This document shows positions 1 to 8,969 of a DNA stretch of 64,000 nt, in pieces. The stretch covers positions 4,133,338 through 4,197,337 of the forward strand of contig NZ_CM002299.1 in NCBI RefSeq assembly GCF_000153125.2, written 5' to 3'. A program made the translations under genes and the position numbers. The stretch comes from Congregibacter litoralis KT71 (GTDB lineage Bacteria; Pseudomonadota; Gammaproteobacteria; Pseudomonadales; Halieaceae). The notes beneath the pieces are model-generated. The model ran no database searches and had not been told where the DNA came from. It was given only the letters and a program-made list of their open reading frames with translations. How positions within the stretch are numbered: the stretch's first letter is position 1; every line of letters starts with the position of its first letter.

Positions 1-723
1 TTGATGCGCCGGGTGATCCACATACAGCGTCCACGACGTCCCCATCTCAAAATCCCATACCTTGCCAGCTAGCTGGTCGCGAGGCTCGACCGTGGTGCCT
101 TCGCCAATCGCCGCTTCGATAGGGCAAGGGAACGGGATATGGTTGGTATCGAGGAAATGGATACGAAAGTCACCGACTTCGATAAGTCGCTTGTCGCTGA
201 TATCACAGAATGTCGCTGTCGCTGTCGGTGTATCCGAATTCCTGATTTGTTGAGCATTGTAGGCCTGTGCAAGTCTCCCGATCGAACGATCCCCATACAG
301 ACGAGCGCCTGTATGAGCAGCAACCACAGGCGCATCCATGGCGTGGTCAAAATGCGCATGGAGGGGAATGATGGCCTGAATATCGTTGGGGTCCAGGTCG
401 AGACGTTCTAAGGCATCTTGGATTTGTCCCTCATTAGGGGTTAGCGTGGTGAACAAGGTTTGAAATGGCGTGTGGCGCGCGAACCATCCGTCCGTCATCC
501 AGCGATTCGAACCATCGAAAAACGTGAGTGTTGAAGTGCCAAAAAATTGAACGCTAACCTCTTGGCTTCCGTGTCGGCGTTCGGACGAAGGTAGTACCTC
601 AACGCCGTCGAAAGCCACCGGTGAGGGCGGGTAGGATACCCAGCTGGCACAACCGACCATCAGCATGGTGGCGGTGAGCGTCGCTAACCCGCAACAAAAC
701 CATCGTCGATCCGCTCGTATCAT
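1..723 (-). CDS. Metallo-beta-lactamase-fold lipoprotein, C-terminus beyond window
   Basis: The frame is open from an ATG at 723 to the left edge (241 codons), so the C-terminus is not visible. The N-terminus is a lipoprotein-type signal: two arginine-rich residues, a hydrophobic stretch, then M-V-G-C as a slightly atypical lipobox. Residues 122-127 read H-A-H-F-D-H, the HxHxDH zinc-binding motif of the metallo-beta-lactamase superfamily, and a later D-T-N-H-I-P supplies a further candidate metal-binding His. It is therefore a probable envelope-bound metal-dependent hydrolase of unknown substrate. It lies 42 bp downstream of the secreted protein at 766-1884 on the same strand and may be cotranscribed. 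No clear Shine-Dalgarno precedes the ATG. The superfamily is well supported; specificity is not. Confidence 0.75.
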   Translation of the reverse strand, partial: MIRADRRWFCCGLATLTATMLMVGCASWVSYPPSPVAFDGVEVLPSSERRHGSQEVSVQFFGTSTLTFFDGSNRWMTDGWFARHTPFQTLFTTLTPNEGQIQDALERLDLDPNDIQAIIPLHAHFDHAMDAPVVAAHTGARLYGDRSIGRLAQAYNAQQIRNSDTPTATATFCDISDKRLIEVGDFRIHFLDTNHIPFPCPIEAAIGEGTTVEPRDQLAGKVWDFEMGTSWTLYVDHPAHQ

Positions 724-765
724 CGGGTTACTGAACACGGATGTCCGTGACCCCTGACCCAGTCA

Positions 766-1884
766 TCAAAACCCCGCGCCTTTGCCGGAAGGCAAGGCTG
801 TGTCGCTAAGCCGAAAAACCTGCGTATTGAGCATGCCCGCGATGCTGGCGATATTTTCCTCAGCAACACCCCCATGCTTGAGCAACCAAAAAACTTGCGC
901 GCCCGCAACGACGGGATCCAGCACGCCAGAATTCTGAGCGCAGCTCTCGCCGGCGACGGGAACGTCATCGGCTGCCCCGTGGCGACCTTTATCCTGCGGG
1001 CCATACACATTGAACTGCGTGATGGGGGCACATTCATACGCAGCCAGAGCGTGATCGGGAACGTTCGCACAACAGTTCCCGCGTAGCGCATGCCCTTGTG
1101 AATAGGAATCCTGTATGAGGTGCAAAATGGCGCCCAGGGCATTACTTCGAACGTGCTGCGGCGTCATATCGACATCGCAGGAATAGATGTTCACGTTGCA
1201 GCGAAACGCAAACAGACTCCCCACAAACCAGGGAGAACCCTTGTTGACCACACAGGGAAATTCGTCCTCGCCGTTAGGAACCATCAAGTCAGCAATGGGG
1301 TTGCCGTTATTGTCCTTTTGGCCCGTCCAGTAGTTACAGTGAATGTCCTGGATGAATAATATCCCATCGGCATTAGGGTGATTCTGAAGAACCGCCAACG
1401 AAAAATCGATCCAGGCCATGATTTTGCTTTTCGTCTGCGTCGCGTCCGTGCGAACGTCTGAACTCATCGCATGCATAAACTGCAGATTACCGTAGTGGGT
1501 GCTGCAGCGAAGGCCGGTCTGGATATCAGCGTCCTTTCCCATTCGCTTACAACCGATGCCCACATTCCATAACCAGCGGACAAGCCCGACCGGATTGGAA
1601 AATCTAAGCTCTGAAACTGGGTCGTCTGGGTAGCGAACGGCATCTTTAACACGGTCTTCATTCCACACACCGAGATCAATGTTGGAGAGGTCGAAGGCGG
1701 GCGTCCAGTCGTCGGGACGTGTGCCACAGGCCATTGGGGTGGTGGGAGATATCTCAGCACAATACAACGAATCAAGGGTCATGCTTTCGTGATGATCACC
1801 AGCCAGCCAAATGGTCCGGCTCGCGCTCTGCTGTGAGAATAGAGCTGCAACAAGCGCGATTAGTAGAAGCGGCGATGATCGCAT
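766..1884 (-). CDS. Secreted hypothetical protein with HxxxD...H motif
   Basis: A 372-residue protein with a clear Sec signal peptide (MRSSPLLLIALVAALFSQQSA). It is rich in Cys in the mature part (at least nine visible), consistent with disulfides outside the cytoplasm. Residues near 255-268 read H-L-I-Q-D-S-Y-S-Q-G-H, a pattern reminiscent of the zinc-binding helix of the phospholipase C / S1-P1 nuclease fold, in which His and Asp spaced like this bind zinc. This resemblance is my reading of one motif and not a firm family assignment. It is probably cotranscribed with the downstream metallo-beta-lactamase-fold lipoprotein, so a pair of exported metal-dependent hydrolases is plausible. Confidence 0.65.
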   Translation of the reverse strand: MRSSPLLLIALVAALFSQQSASRTIWLAGDHHESMTLDSLYCAEISPTTPMACGTRPDDWTPAFDLSNIDLGVWNEDRVKDAVRYPDDPVSELRFSNPVGLVRWLWNVGIGCKRMGKDADIQTGLRCSTHYGNLQFMHAMSSDVRTDATQTKSKIMAWIDFSLAVLQNHPNADGILFIQDIHCNYWTGQKDNNGNPIADLMVPNGEDEFPCVVNKGSPWFVGSLFAFRCNVNIYSCDVDMTPQHVRSNALGAILHLIQDSYSQGHALRGNCCANVPDHALAAYECAPITQFNVYGPQDKGRHGAADDVPVAGESCAQNSGVLDPVVAGAQVFWLLKHGGVAEENIASIAGMLNTQVFRLSDTALPSGKGAGF

Positions 1885-2220
1885 AGCCTATCTCGTCATC
1901 AATTAGATCACCCTAAGGTAACTGCTGTTGTTCTCCAGGTCTAGGGTCCGCAAATCGCTAACGATGCCACAGGAGTTATCTCAGCTCACCTCTGACGTGA
2001 GCCTGATACGTTTCTACAATAATGCGACTATTCGCGCTAGGCACATCCGCAGCAACGTTTCACTAACAGAACCGCGAGTAACGCCTCTGGTAGCCCAGCG
2101 GAGCTTCGATGTGCCACGGTGAGCAAGCACGTACACGTTCCGTGATTTTATAGGGCACTGATCGGGCGACTTGAATACGCTAACATGAATTCTTTGGCTC
2201 ATTAAGGTGACCTGTATCCA
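1885..2220. other. Divergent intergenic region, nothing recognised
   Basis: The 336 bp separate two divergently transcribed genes and must carry their promoters. I see no tRNA, strong hairpin, or conserved coding frame. An AAGGTGA at 2204-2210 is the likely Shine-Dalgarno for the gene at 2221. Confidence 0.5.
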
Positions 2221-3138
2221 GTGGACGACAGTATGCAGACAACTAGCGGGCCTAGCATCGCATTCGTAGAAGAGTCGGCGGGATTCAACGCCGCGCCCGT
2301 GCAGTTCACAGATGGCCCGCTTCAGCCTGACACCACGATGACCGTTCTCATCGCATGGGTGTTGGGGCTTCTTGCAGTAACGCAGTTCATTCGACATGTC
2401 ACTAAGGATGCAGATGACGATTTGGCGCCTGAAAAGCGTGAGGCTTTATCGGACACCCTGCTAGGGCTTAACCAGGACCGTTTGTCCTCTTACGTTCCAA
2501 ACTTCAACATGGTGTTTGATCGATTCTTTGGCGAGAACCATCTCGCATGGCGATGCTTTTTACGATCGACCATCGTATCAGTAGTGTTGTACATGATTGT
2601 GGCAACAGCGTTTGGTATAGCCGTGACGGAAAAAAAATACCAAGTTGGATTCCTTGCAATGGTCGGGCTGTTGCTTAACGCGCCTGCAGACTACATATCT
2701 CTGCTTGAGACGCGATGGCTTCTTGGAAAAACCATCTCAATCAGGAAGAAAATTGTGTTGGATATCGTCTTTACGTCGGGAATTACTGTGCTGTGGCTAG
2801 CACTAACGGCGTTTACGGTTGCTTATTGGGCGACCATTCAAGGCTCTGGCCCAGGAGCACCAGATATTGTAGCTAAACTGGTGGAGTCGTTAGCAACAAT
2901 GGATCACGACACGCAACGATTTCTTCTTTCAGTTGTTATCACCGCATTTTCCACGTCTGTCTGGTTCTGGCTACACGGGTTGAGCGAGGCAATGATAAAA
3001 ACCTATGCGGCTATCAAACCGCTCATGTCCTGGTTGAACGTACGGGGCAAGCCGCTGAGGGCAATAGGTGTGGTGATAAACGTCTACGTGATCGCGATAG
3101 CTGTCATCATTCTACCGGTTTATTGGGCTCTAAAGTAG
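2221..3138 (+). CDS. Multi-pass inner-membrane protein, function unknown
   Basis: A 305-residue protein that I do not recognise. It has a hydrophilic N-terminus of about 40 residues, then hydrophobic segments near residues 40-57, 112-134, 142-160, 178-203, 230-255 and 280-302, so five to six membrane helices. A soluble loop of about 50 residues separates the first two helices. The GTG at 2221 is chosen because AAGGTGA ends 10 bp upstream; an in-frame ATG at 2233 is the alternative. The gene is isolated between a divergent promoter region and a 650-bp region lacking clear genes. No catalytic or transport motif is visible. Confidence 0.6.
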   Translation: MDDSMQTTSGPSIAFVEESAGFNAAPVQFTDGPLQPDTTMTVLIAWVLGLLAVTQFIRHVTKDADDDLAPEKREALSDTLLGLNQDRLSSYVPNFNMVFDRFFGENHLAWRCFLRSTIVSVVLYMIVATAFGIAVTEKKYQVGFLAMVGLLLNAPADYISLLETRWLLGKTISIRKKIVLDIVFTSGITVLWLALTAFTVAYWATIQGSGPGAPDIVAKLVESLATMDHDTQRFLLSVVITAFSTSVWFWLHGLSEAMIKTYAAIKPLMSWLNVRGKPLRAIGVVINVYVIAIAVIILPVYWALK

Positions 3139-3785
3139 CCAGGTATCTATGTTCCGAATGCTGAGGTTACGTACTCAAGAAAACTAGCCCCCTAATTCGA
3201 CCAGCGGAAACACTATGCTGAGAAAGGTGGACTTCCCCCTGTACGCATGTCAGTTCCCAGCTATTCAGTTTTCTCGCGAATTACAAAACCTAATTGGCTC
3301 GTCTTCATTAGGTCAGTGATGATATCTCGAGCTGCTTCACCGTACTTCTGCGTGTTTTTAAATACAAACTTCCATCCTCTGACGAGTAGAACTCAATGGC
3401 TACTGTCATCTCGCGTTCACAATATATTTCAGAAATAGTTTTTAAAATTTGACTTTTGTAAGCAAGAAGACTGCTGTCGTAAGTTTTCCAGTCAGAAGTG
3501 CCATGGGTGCCAAATATTTTTCGATGCTTGCCTCTTGGTTGGTACATAATCATAAGCTATGTTTCGCATCACGAGTTGAATCAGGGATGCGCCAGATCTA
3601 GCGGTTGTGGGGGAACACATAGTTGATCGCTCCCCTAGTGTTAGCGCCATCATCTTGATCAAACGATATTTGAAAACTAACAAGCAGACGCAGATTGAAC
3701 TGGGACATCCGGCACGCCCGACGAACTTCTAACAAATCCTTGTCTGGTATGATCAACACAGCAAATAGTCGATTGACGAGAGTAC
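3139..3785. other. AT-rich region, no convincing gene
   Basis: This 647-bp stretch precedes the DGQHR operon and probably contains its promoter. The only candidate is a weak 81-codon minus-strand frame at 3308-3553, listed separately. Composition is lower in G+C than the operon that follows. Confidence 0.4.
3308..3553 (-). CDS. Possible small hypothetical protein, 81 aa
   Basis: The frame encodes 81 residues with a plausible protein-like composition: basic N-terminus, then alternating polar and hydrophobic residues. I recognise no domain, and no strong ribosome-binding site precedes the start. It may be a fragment of a decayed gene instead of a functional one. I list it because the surrounding 650 bp otherwise has no coding candidate. 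Confidence 0.2.
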   Translation of the reverse strand: MIMYQPRGKHRKIFGTHGTSDWKTYDSSLLAYKSQILKTISEIYCEREMTVAIEFYSSEDGSLYLKTRRSTVKQLEISSLT

Positions 3786-5264
3786 ATGATGAGTAAGATC
3801 ACGGCCGGAGAGTGTGTACATCTGATCAAGTTCACGCAATGGCTTGAACACTGGGACAACTTCGAATATTCGGTAAAAGGACCTAGCCGTAAGCCCAAAC
3901 CCAACCTATATATGTTTTCGATGAACGCAGCTAAGTTGCGACAATACAGCGACGTTTACAGGCGGCAGCGTAGTTCAGATAATGCTGAGGGTATCCAACG
4001 AGACCGCGATGAGAAGCGGACCGATCGGATCAGACGTTTTGTCCAGGATGGCTACCCATACGGTGATTTGAAGGAAAATCAACGCAACCCCGATAGAGAA
4101 GTTTTAAAAAAGCCAGGTTGGCTTCCCACCGCGATTGTTGTCAACATTCTTGAAGAAGGTGACCCTAGAAGAGGCAAGGTTCTTAATCTAGGACAAGGTG
4201 GTGTAATCATTGAAAAAAATGGTGTGTGCGAACTCCAGTTGCCCGACATTTCAGAGTTCGAGGCAGACGCTATTAGACCGCTTGAAGTTATTGATGGCCA
4301 ACATCGTCTTTGGGCATTCGACGATAGTCTCACCGGTGACTACGAGTTACCAGTGGTCGCCTTCCATGGCCTCGACATCGCATGGCAAGCCTACCTCTTT
4401 TGGTCGATCAACGTTTCGCCAAAGCGGATAAATCCGAGCCACGCTTTTGATCTCTACCCTTTGCTCAGAAATCAGACATGGCTAGAGCAGACCGGTGATT
4501 TAACGGTGTACCGCGAAGCGCGCGCGCAGGAGATTACGGAGTGGCTTTACAAGCACCATCAGAGCCCATGGTTCAACCGCGTAAATATGCTCGGAGAAAG
4601 TGGTGCTGGACGGGTCAGTCAAGCCGCGTTTGTCAGGTCGCTGACTGCTGCTTTTTTTGGAACTGGTAGAGGAACTTCGGGTAGATATGGTCTATTCCAA
4701 GCAGCCTTTGATGAAAATGGTGAGCCCTTGCCATGGACAAGAGCACAACAAGTTGCGTTGCTATTAGAGTTTTGGACCCTTTTGGCTAACCAAATCGGTA
4801 ACTCAACAGAAAACTGGGTCATCGCATTTCGACAAGCCGACAGAAACCCCCTTGATGACAAGAGCGTCCTGCTCAACCAAGACATGGGTGTACGAGCGGT
4901 ACATGCTGTTGCCAACGATATTCTTTTTGAAAAAGCTTCACAGTGGGGTTTGAACTCATGGTCTGTAGACGTTTTTGATGAAACAGATACAAGCGAGGAT
5001 GATATAGACACAGCTTGGGAGTCCTTGAAAAACCAGGAATTTCATCGTAAATTGAGATCTCTAACATCTTCGTTGGTGAAGTTCGACTGGCGGTCTCTTG
5101 ATGGACCAGGCGTCAGAGATGATCGTGATCTCGAGTTGACGCGACGTGCCTACAGAGGAAGCGGCGGATATACCTTACTTACAAAAGACATCCTGAGAGT
5201 TATCGAAGAAGCGAGTGATCCAAGCGCTTCCAGTGCAGGCCAAGATTTGCGCAAGCAATCATAG
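3786..5264 (+). CDS. DGQHR-domain protein (DndB-like), first gene of modification/defence operon
   Basis: A 492-residue soluble protein with the signature D-G-Q-H-R at residues 170-174 followed by L-W-A-F. This is the hallmark of the DGQHR/DndB family, whose members occur in DNA phosphorothioation and other DNA-modification or defence islands and have been linked to regulation of modification genes. The preceding residues (L-E-V-I-D-G-Q-H-R) keep the usual context, and a second conserved-looking N-V-S-P-K-R-I-N-P stretch follows. It begins with two consecutive ATGs (3786, 3789) after a weak purine-rich site. Only 2 bp separate its stop from the next start, and a DNA methyltransferase is third in the operon, so a role in modification or defence is a reasonable inference. 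The biochemical activity is unknown. Confidence 0.8.
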   Translation: MMSKITAGECVHLIKFTQWLEHWDNFEYSVKGPSRKPKPNLYMFSMNAAKLRQYSDVYRRQRSSDNAEGIQRDRDEKRTDRIRRFVQDGYPYGDLKENQRNPDREVLKKPGWLPTAIVVNILEEGDPRRGKVLNLGQGGVIIEKNGVCELQLPDISEFEADAIRPLEVIDGQHRLWAFDDSLTGDYELPVVAFHGLDIAWQAYLFWSINVSPKRINPSHAFDLYPLLRNQTWLEQTGDLTVYREARAQEITEWLYKHHQSPWFNRVNMLGESGAGRVSQAAFVRSLTAAFFGTGRGTSGRYGLFQAAFDENGEPLPWTRAQQVALLLEFWTLLANQIGNSTENWVIAFRQADRNPLDDKSVLLNQDMGVRAVHAVANDILFEKASQWGLNSWSVDVFDETDTSEDDIDTAWESLKNQEFHRKLRSLTSSLVKFDWRSLDGPGVRDDRDLELTRRAYRGSGGYTLLTKDILRVIEEASDPSASSAGQDLRKQS

Positions 5265-5266
5265 CA

Positions 5267-6619
5267 ATGACAGTGAACTTTGATCCCTGTCGCGTAGCAC
5301 AAGCGAGCTCCAACCAGATAGCCAACTCTCAACAGAGCTTTCGTGCAAAAGAAGTGCGAGATTGGCTAGCACTTCCGCACCCTGCCACGGGTGGTCAGGT
5401 CTTAGACACAAACGGAATTCCAATTAAGAAACTGTGCGATGCAAGGAGTAGATTCACAGAAAATCAGCTCGTTACGCTTATTGCGGCTGCAGGTCCAAAC
5501 CACTGTTTAGATGGCTGGGGTTTCCTCGCAAGATCAGCCTCGTCGTTGATTTCCCGCGACAGTCATGCGGCGCGCCATTTTGCGTACTACGCTCAGCTCC
5601 GCGCTGCTTTGAGTATCCTGGCAGCATCAGGGATTGGCATATTCAATGGGCTAAATTTTCTCACTGATAGCGCTGGCACAATATTAAAGCTCGAAGATAA
5701 TAGGGAAACGAAACGGGGTACGGGAACCCATGCAGTTGTTTGGCCAGCACTCGAGATATGGGCAAGTAACGATTCGAACGCGGAAGCTTTTTTATCAAAC
5801 GTAAAGGTTCACGGTGTCCCCCTTTTAGACAGCGTTCGATCTATCTGGCCTAGCAGACAAGCCAGCTCTATTGTTGCACCTTTGATACATAACTGGGCAT
5901 TAGATTTAACTTTAGGAACACAACATCATGTTCAGCGAAATATCTCAAGCTATGCCCCACATCAGTTAAATCAAATAGATGGCGACTTTAAGGAGGATAT
6001 GGGATTTATTGCGCAAACATGGGAGTTACTCAAGCCCTCCTCCGCTCTTGGGTTTGATGAGCTTGATATTCACCTTTTACGAAACACGCTACAAATGCTC
6101 CATGAAACCGACAATGCACAGGTGGACGCAGCGAATGCGATGCCACTCGGTGAGTCTGCAATTGCGAGTCGGTTCGATGAGCTGGAATCCACACTAAAGC
6201 AAGCTGTTTCTTTGGAATTTCTAATCGCGAACCGGTCTGTAGATGAACCAAGGATTTTTACTTCAGCGCGTGACAATGGCAGCACTTCCGTTTCAATGAT
6301 ATCGCGAGCTGTACTACTCTTACGAGCTGCGACAAGTTTCACGAACGCTACCTTCGCTATGGGTGGACGATCAGTCGACGGCTCCGACCTTCGGCCTTGG
6401 CTGGATCCGGTAGCTGTTTCACGAGGGTTTGCGGCCGCCGCATCATTACCAACACAAATGTCTGATTTGTGGGACGAAGTCAATTACGCCGTCGAAGATT
6501 TTCAGGGCGTAGTATCGAAAAATCGCATGGATGCGCGAGAATTCTACAATAATGCTGCAAACGGGCTGCCAATCGTAGCGCAGTTCGAAAGGGCAGCGTT
6601 GTGGAGCTTATGTCCTTGA
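5267..6619 (+). CDS. Unrecognised 450-aa protein in DGQHR-methyltransferase operon
   Basis: I do not recognise this 450-residue protein. It is soluble, has no signal peptide or membrane segment, and looks mainly helical, with Ala-rich segments. A G-T-G-T-H-A-V-V-W-P-A-L-E stretch near residue 150 is the most conserved-looking part. It starts 2 bp after the DGQHR gene stop, which implies translational coupling, and its last 19 bp overlap the methyltransferase start. Such tight packing suggests the three products work together, perhaps as subunits of a restriction-modification or phage-defence complex. It could be a nuclease, a specificity factor or a structural partner; nothing in the sequence decides this. 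Confidence 0.65.
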   Translation: MTVNFDPCRVAQASSNQIANSQQSFRAKEVRDWLALPHPATGGQVLDTNGIPIKKLCDARSRFTENQLVTLIAAAGPNHCLDGWGFLARSASSLISRDSHAARHFAYYAQLRAALSILAASGIGIFNGLNFLTDSAGTILKLEDNRETKRGTGTHAVVWPALEIWASNDSNAEAFLSNVKVHGVPLLDSVRSIWPSRQASSIVAPLIHNWALDLTLGTQHHVQRNISSYAPHQLNQIDGDFKEDMGFIAQTWELLKPSSALGFDELDIHLLRNTLQMLHETDNAQVDAANAMPLGESAIASRFDELESTLKQAVSLEFLIANRSVDEPRIFTSARDNGSTSVSMISRAVLLLRAATSFTNATFAMGGRSVDGSDLRPWLDPVAVSRGFAAAASLPTQMSDLWDEVNYAVEDFQGVVSKNRMDAREFYNNAANGLPIVAQFERAALWSLCP

Positions 6620-7749
6620 AGTATATGGGCTCTAAAAGAACGATGCTGAAGAATGGATTAGGCGATGTAATCGATAAGTCTATTGCGTCGGCGCCAAAGG
6701 TATATGATCTTTTCACTGGGTCTGGTGCAGTCGCCTCGCATATCGCTCAACGATATCAAAAGGCGGTGATTGCGGTCGACCTACAAACCTTTGCAGTAGT
6801 ACTTGCGAAGTCCGTTTTGGAGCGAGACAGTGCGATAGCCGACAACAGTTGGATATGTCGTTGGTTTGCTAGAGCATCGGCGGTCCAGGACATGGCAATG
6901 CTTAAGGCCGCTTCAGATCTCCAAGAAAGCTTAATTACATTAGAGCCGGAGGTTGCTGCTGCTTTGGCTCGTAAGATTGCCACGGAGACAGAAAATCATC
7001 CAATAACCAGTGCGTATGGTGGATATTACTTTTCGCCGCTTCAATCAATGTGGCTTGACGACCTTCGCCGGACACTGCCAAAGGTGAAGGAGCATAAGGA
7101 TATTGCCCTTGCATGTTTGGTGCGAGCAGCGAGTAGTTGTGCAGCAGCCCCGGGGCATACGGCTCAACCGTTTAAGGCAAATCCAACCGCGGGTCCGTTC
7201 CTAATAGAGGCTTGGTTGCGGAACTTACCCAAGATAGTTCGGGAAACCGCGCTGTTTTTGAGCACGCAGTATGCAAAGGTAAAGGGGCGCAGTTTTGTGA
7301 TGGATGCGAATATCGCAGCACATGACGTTCAAGAGGATGATCTTGTCTTCCTAGACCCACCATATTCTGACGTGCATTACAGTCGCTTCTATCACGTTTT
7401 GGAAACCGTTGCCCGAGGTGAAGTCGGATCCATAAAGGGGAGTGGGCGCTATCCGCCACAGGAGGAACGCCCTAGATCAGACTACAGCTTGAGGACTCAA
7501 TCGCGGACAGCACTAGATGGGCTTTTATCAACTCTTGCAAGTAGGGGGGCAAATGTACTGATGACTTTTCCGGCGGGGCAGGCGAGTAATGGGCTTAGCG
7601 GTGCTGAAGTCATTGAAGCATCGTCTAAGCACTTTAAGCTGATTGAAACAAAAGTCACATCACGGCTCTCCACGCTTGGCGGAGATCGCAAGCACCGAGC
7701 AGCTCGACAAGACTCTGAAGAGTTGATTCTTTATTTGTCTGCCAAGTAG
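6601..7749 (+). CDS. Class D12 (Dam-like) N6-adenine DNA methyltransferase
   Basis: A 382-residue methyltransferase with the D12-class motif order. The N-terminal K-Y-M-G-S-K-R corresponds to the family's K-x-x-G-x-K-R/S start, D-L-F-T-G-S-G at residues 36-42 is the S-adenosylmethionine-binding motif I, and D-P-P-Y at residues 252-255 is the catalytic motif IV of N6-adenine enzymes. After D-P-P-Y comes Y-S-R-F-Y-H-V-L-E-T, typical of a branch often found in restriction or defence loci. The GTG at 6601 is preferred because AAAGGG ends 7 bp upstream; ATG 6610 is the alternative. Its start lies inside the preceding gene. It would methylate adenine in a site not deducible here. No recognisable restriction endonuclease is adjacent, so the second operon gene is the candidate partner. 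Confidence 0.88.
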   Translation: MELMSLKYMGSKRTMLKNGLGDVIDKSIASAPKVYDLFTGSGAVASHIAQRYQKAVIAVDLQTFAVVLAKSVLERDSAIADNSWICRWFARASAVQDMAMLKAASDLQESLITLEPEVAAALARKIATETENHPITSAYGGYYFSPLQSMWLDDLRRTLPKVKEHKDIALACLVRAASSCAAAPGHTAQPFKANPTAGPFLIEAWLRNLPKIVRETALFLSTQYAKVKGRSFVMDANIAAHDVQEDDLVFLDPPYSDVHYSRFYHVLETVARGEVGSIKGSGRYPPQEERPRSDYSLRTQSRTALDGLLSTLASRGANVLMTFPAGQASNGLSGAEVIEASSKHFKLIETKVTSRLSTLGGDRKHRAARQDSEELILYLSAK

Positions 7750-8040
7750 TCCGCCGCGCAGGACTTTAGCGGGCACTTGCTATGGCGACCGAAATACGGA
7801 CAAGGTCTGACCAAGTCACCGGTGGACCTATGCCAGTTCGACCGTATGGAAACAACGAAGATTGAAACCTCACTGACACCGAATATGATTAAGTTGTCCC
7901 TGCAACGCCTACACAGTATGTGTGACTGCGCATAATCATTGTTATGTTAAATTAAATCGTTGCCAGCGGTTGTTCTGATTAGGAAGTAACACGGAGATTA
8001 GTCACCTCAGTGGAATGCGCCCTAACGTCTTCGAAGGGAC
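7750..8040. other. Intergenic region downstream of methyltransferase
   Basis: The 291 bp between the methyltransferase stop and the IS3 remnant hold no coding candidate. A short imperfect hairpin (AGTCC...GGACT, 7747-7766) follows the stop but has no T-run, so I do not call it a terminator. Confidence 0.4.
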
Positions 8041-8080
8041 TGTAATCCCCCCATTTATAACCGCAGTTTTCGGTAGAGGG

Positions 8081-8536
8081 TTAAGCCGCCATCATTAACT
8101 GCCTGGGCGGCACGCCGCCAATGGCGGTATTCGGTCTTTCGTTATTGTATTGCCAAAGCCATTGTGTGGCTAAAGCTTGGGCATGATCCAGCGAAACGAA
8201 CGAATGAAGATCAAGCCACTCATGCCGGACTGTTCGATTGAAACGCTCGATGTAGACATTCTGTGTCGGCTTTCCAGGCTGTATATAGATGAGCGTAATC
8301 CGATGTTCGTTGGCCCACGCCACTAACGTTTGGGAGATATATTCCGGGCCATTGTCGCAGCGAATTGCCGCAGGTTTACCCCTCCACTCGATGATCTGAT
8401 CTAATGCCCGAATCACGCGTGGTGCCGGCAACGAGAAGTCCACTTCAATTCCCAGACCTTCTCGATTGTAGTCGTCGATAACGTTAAACGTCCGGATCGT
8501 TCTACCATCCCTGAGCCCGTCAGACGTAGCAGCTAG
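8081..8536 (-). pseudogene. IS3-family transposase OrfB, 3' fragment
   Basis: The frame, open from just after a TGA at 8537-8539, encodes the second half of an IS3-type DDE integrase. It contains R-C-D-N-G-P-E-Y with the second catalytic Asp, Q-P-G-K-P-T-Q-N with E-R-F-N-R-T carrying the catalytic Glu, and the [11 protein letters not shown] terminus typical of the family. The upstream S-D-G-L-R-D-G-R-T segment retains the region just after the first catalytic Asp, but that Asp and everything before it are gone. The product cannot be an active transposase. Confidence 0.85.
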
Positions 8537-8590
8537 TCAGCGACCAGCGCGTTTTCACCATCTAGCTTTGCTATGCCAATCTTGGCCATC

Positions 8591-8899
8591 TCACGCCGCG
8601 CGGATGGCCTTACAACTGGGTCTGCCCCTCTTCATGGGCATTCCCTCGAGGGCTTCCTGACGCAACTCGGACTTGATGCGCTCCTCGGCATACATTTTCT
8701 TGAGCTGGGCGTTCTCCGCTTCCAGTTCCTTCAGACGCTTCATCATCGAGGCATCCATGCCGCCAAACTTGGCGCGCCACTTGTAAAACGTCGCTGAGCT
8801 CATGCCGTACTCCCGGCATAGATCTGTTACCGGCGCCCCGGCCTCTGCTTGCTTCAATATTGCCAGGATCTGGCTGTCGGTGAATCGAGACTGTCTCAT
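8591..8899 (-). CDS. IS3-family OrfA (helix-turn-helix), altered C-terminus
   Basis: The product is 102 residues. It opens with a helix-turn-helix typical of IS3 OrfA (R-F-T-D-S-Q-I-L-A-I-L-K-Q, C-R-E-Y-G-M-S-S-A-T-F-Y-K-W), followed by a leucine-zipper-like K-R-L-K-E-L-E-A-E-N-A-Q-L-K-K-M-Y segment. The last 20 or so residues differ from the usual ending, which suggests the internal deletion of the element begins nearby. It might still bind the element's ends and repress transposition, but no active OrfB is present here. Confidence 0.75.
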   Translation of the reverse strand: MRQSRFTDSQILAILKQAEAGAPVTDLCREYGMSSATFYKWRAKFGGMDASMMKRLKELEAENAQLKKMYAEERIKSELRQEALEGMPMKRGRPSCKAIRAA

Positions 8900-8969
8900 T
8901 CTGCTCTCCTTGTTTGAGCATCATAAAAGTCTCTACTTAAACCCTCGACTACTTCCTGGGGGGATTACA

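Larger units (their letters stand above)
8041..8969 (-). mobile_element. Internally deleted IS3-family element with perfect 13-bp terminal repeats
   Basis: The ends are perfect 13-bp inverted repeats, TGTAATCCCCCCA at 8041-8053 and its complement at 8957-8969, with the TG...CA termini usual for IS3 elements. Between them lie an OrfA-like frame (8591-8899) and the 3' part of an OrfB integrase (8081-8536). The total of 929 bp is shorter than the usual 1.2-1.3 kb, because OrfB has lost its N-terminal half including the first catalytic Asp. It is thus immobile on its own. No target duplication is visible at the flanks, and it truncates the membrane-protein frame to its right. Confidence 0.85.

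Noticed and set aside
766..1142. 140-codon alternative frame overlapping the secreted protein gene
   Set aside because: It shares the strand but not the frame of the 372-residue gene, which has a signal peptide and coherent composition.
7747..7766. Intrinsic terminator after the methyltransferase
   Set aside because: The stem is only 5 bp with an 8-base loop and there is no T-run.
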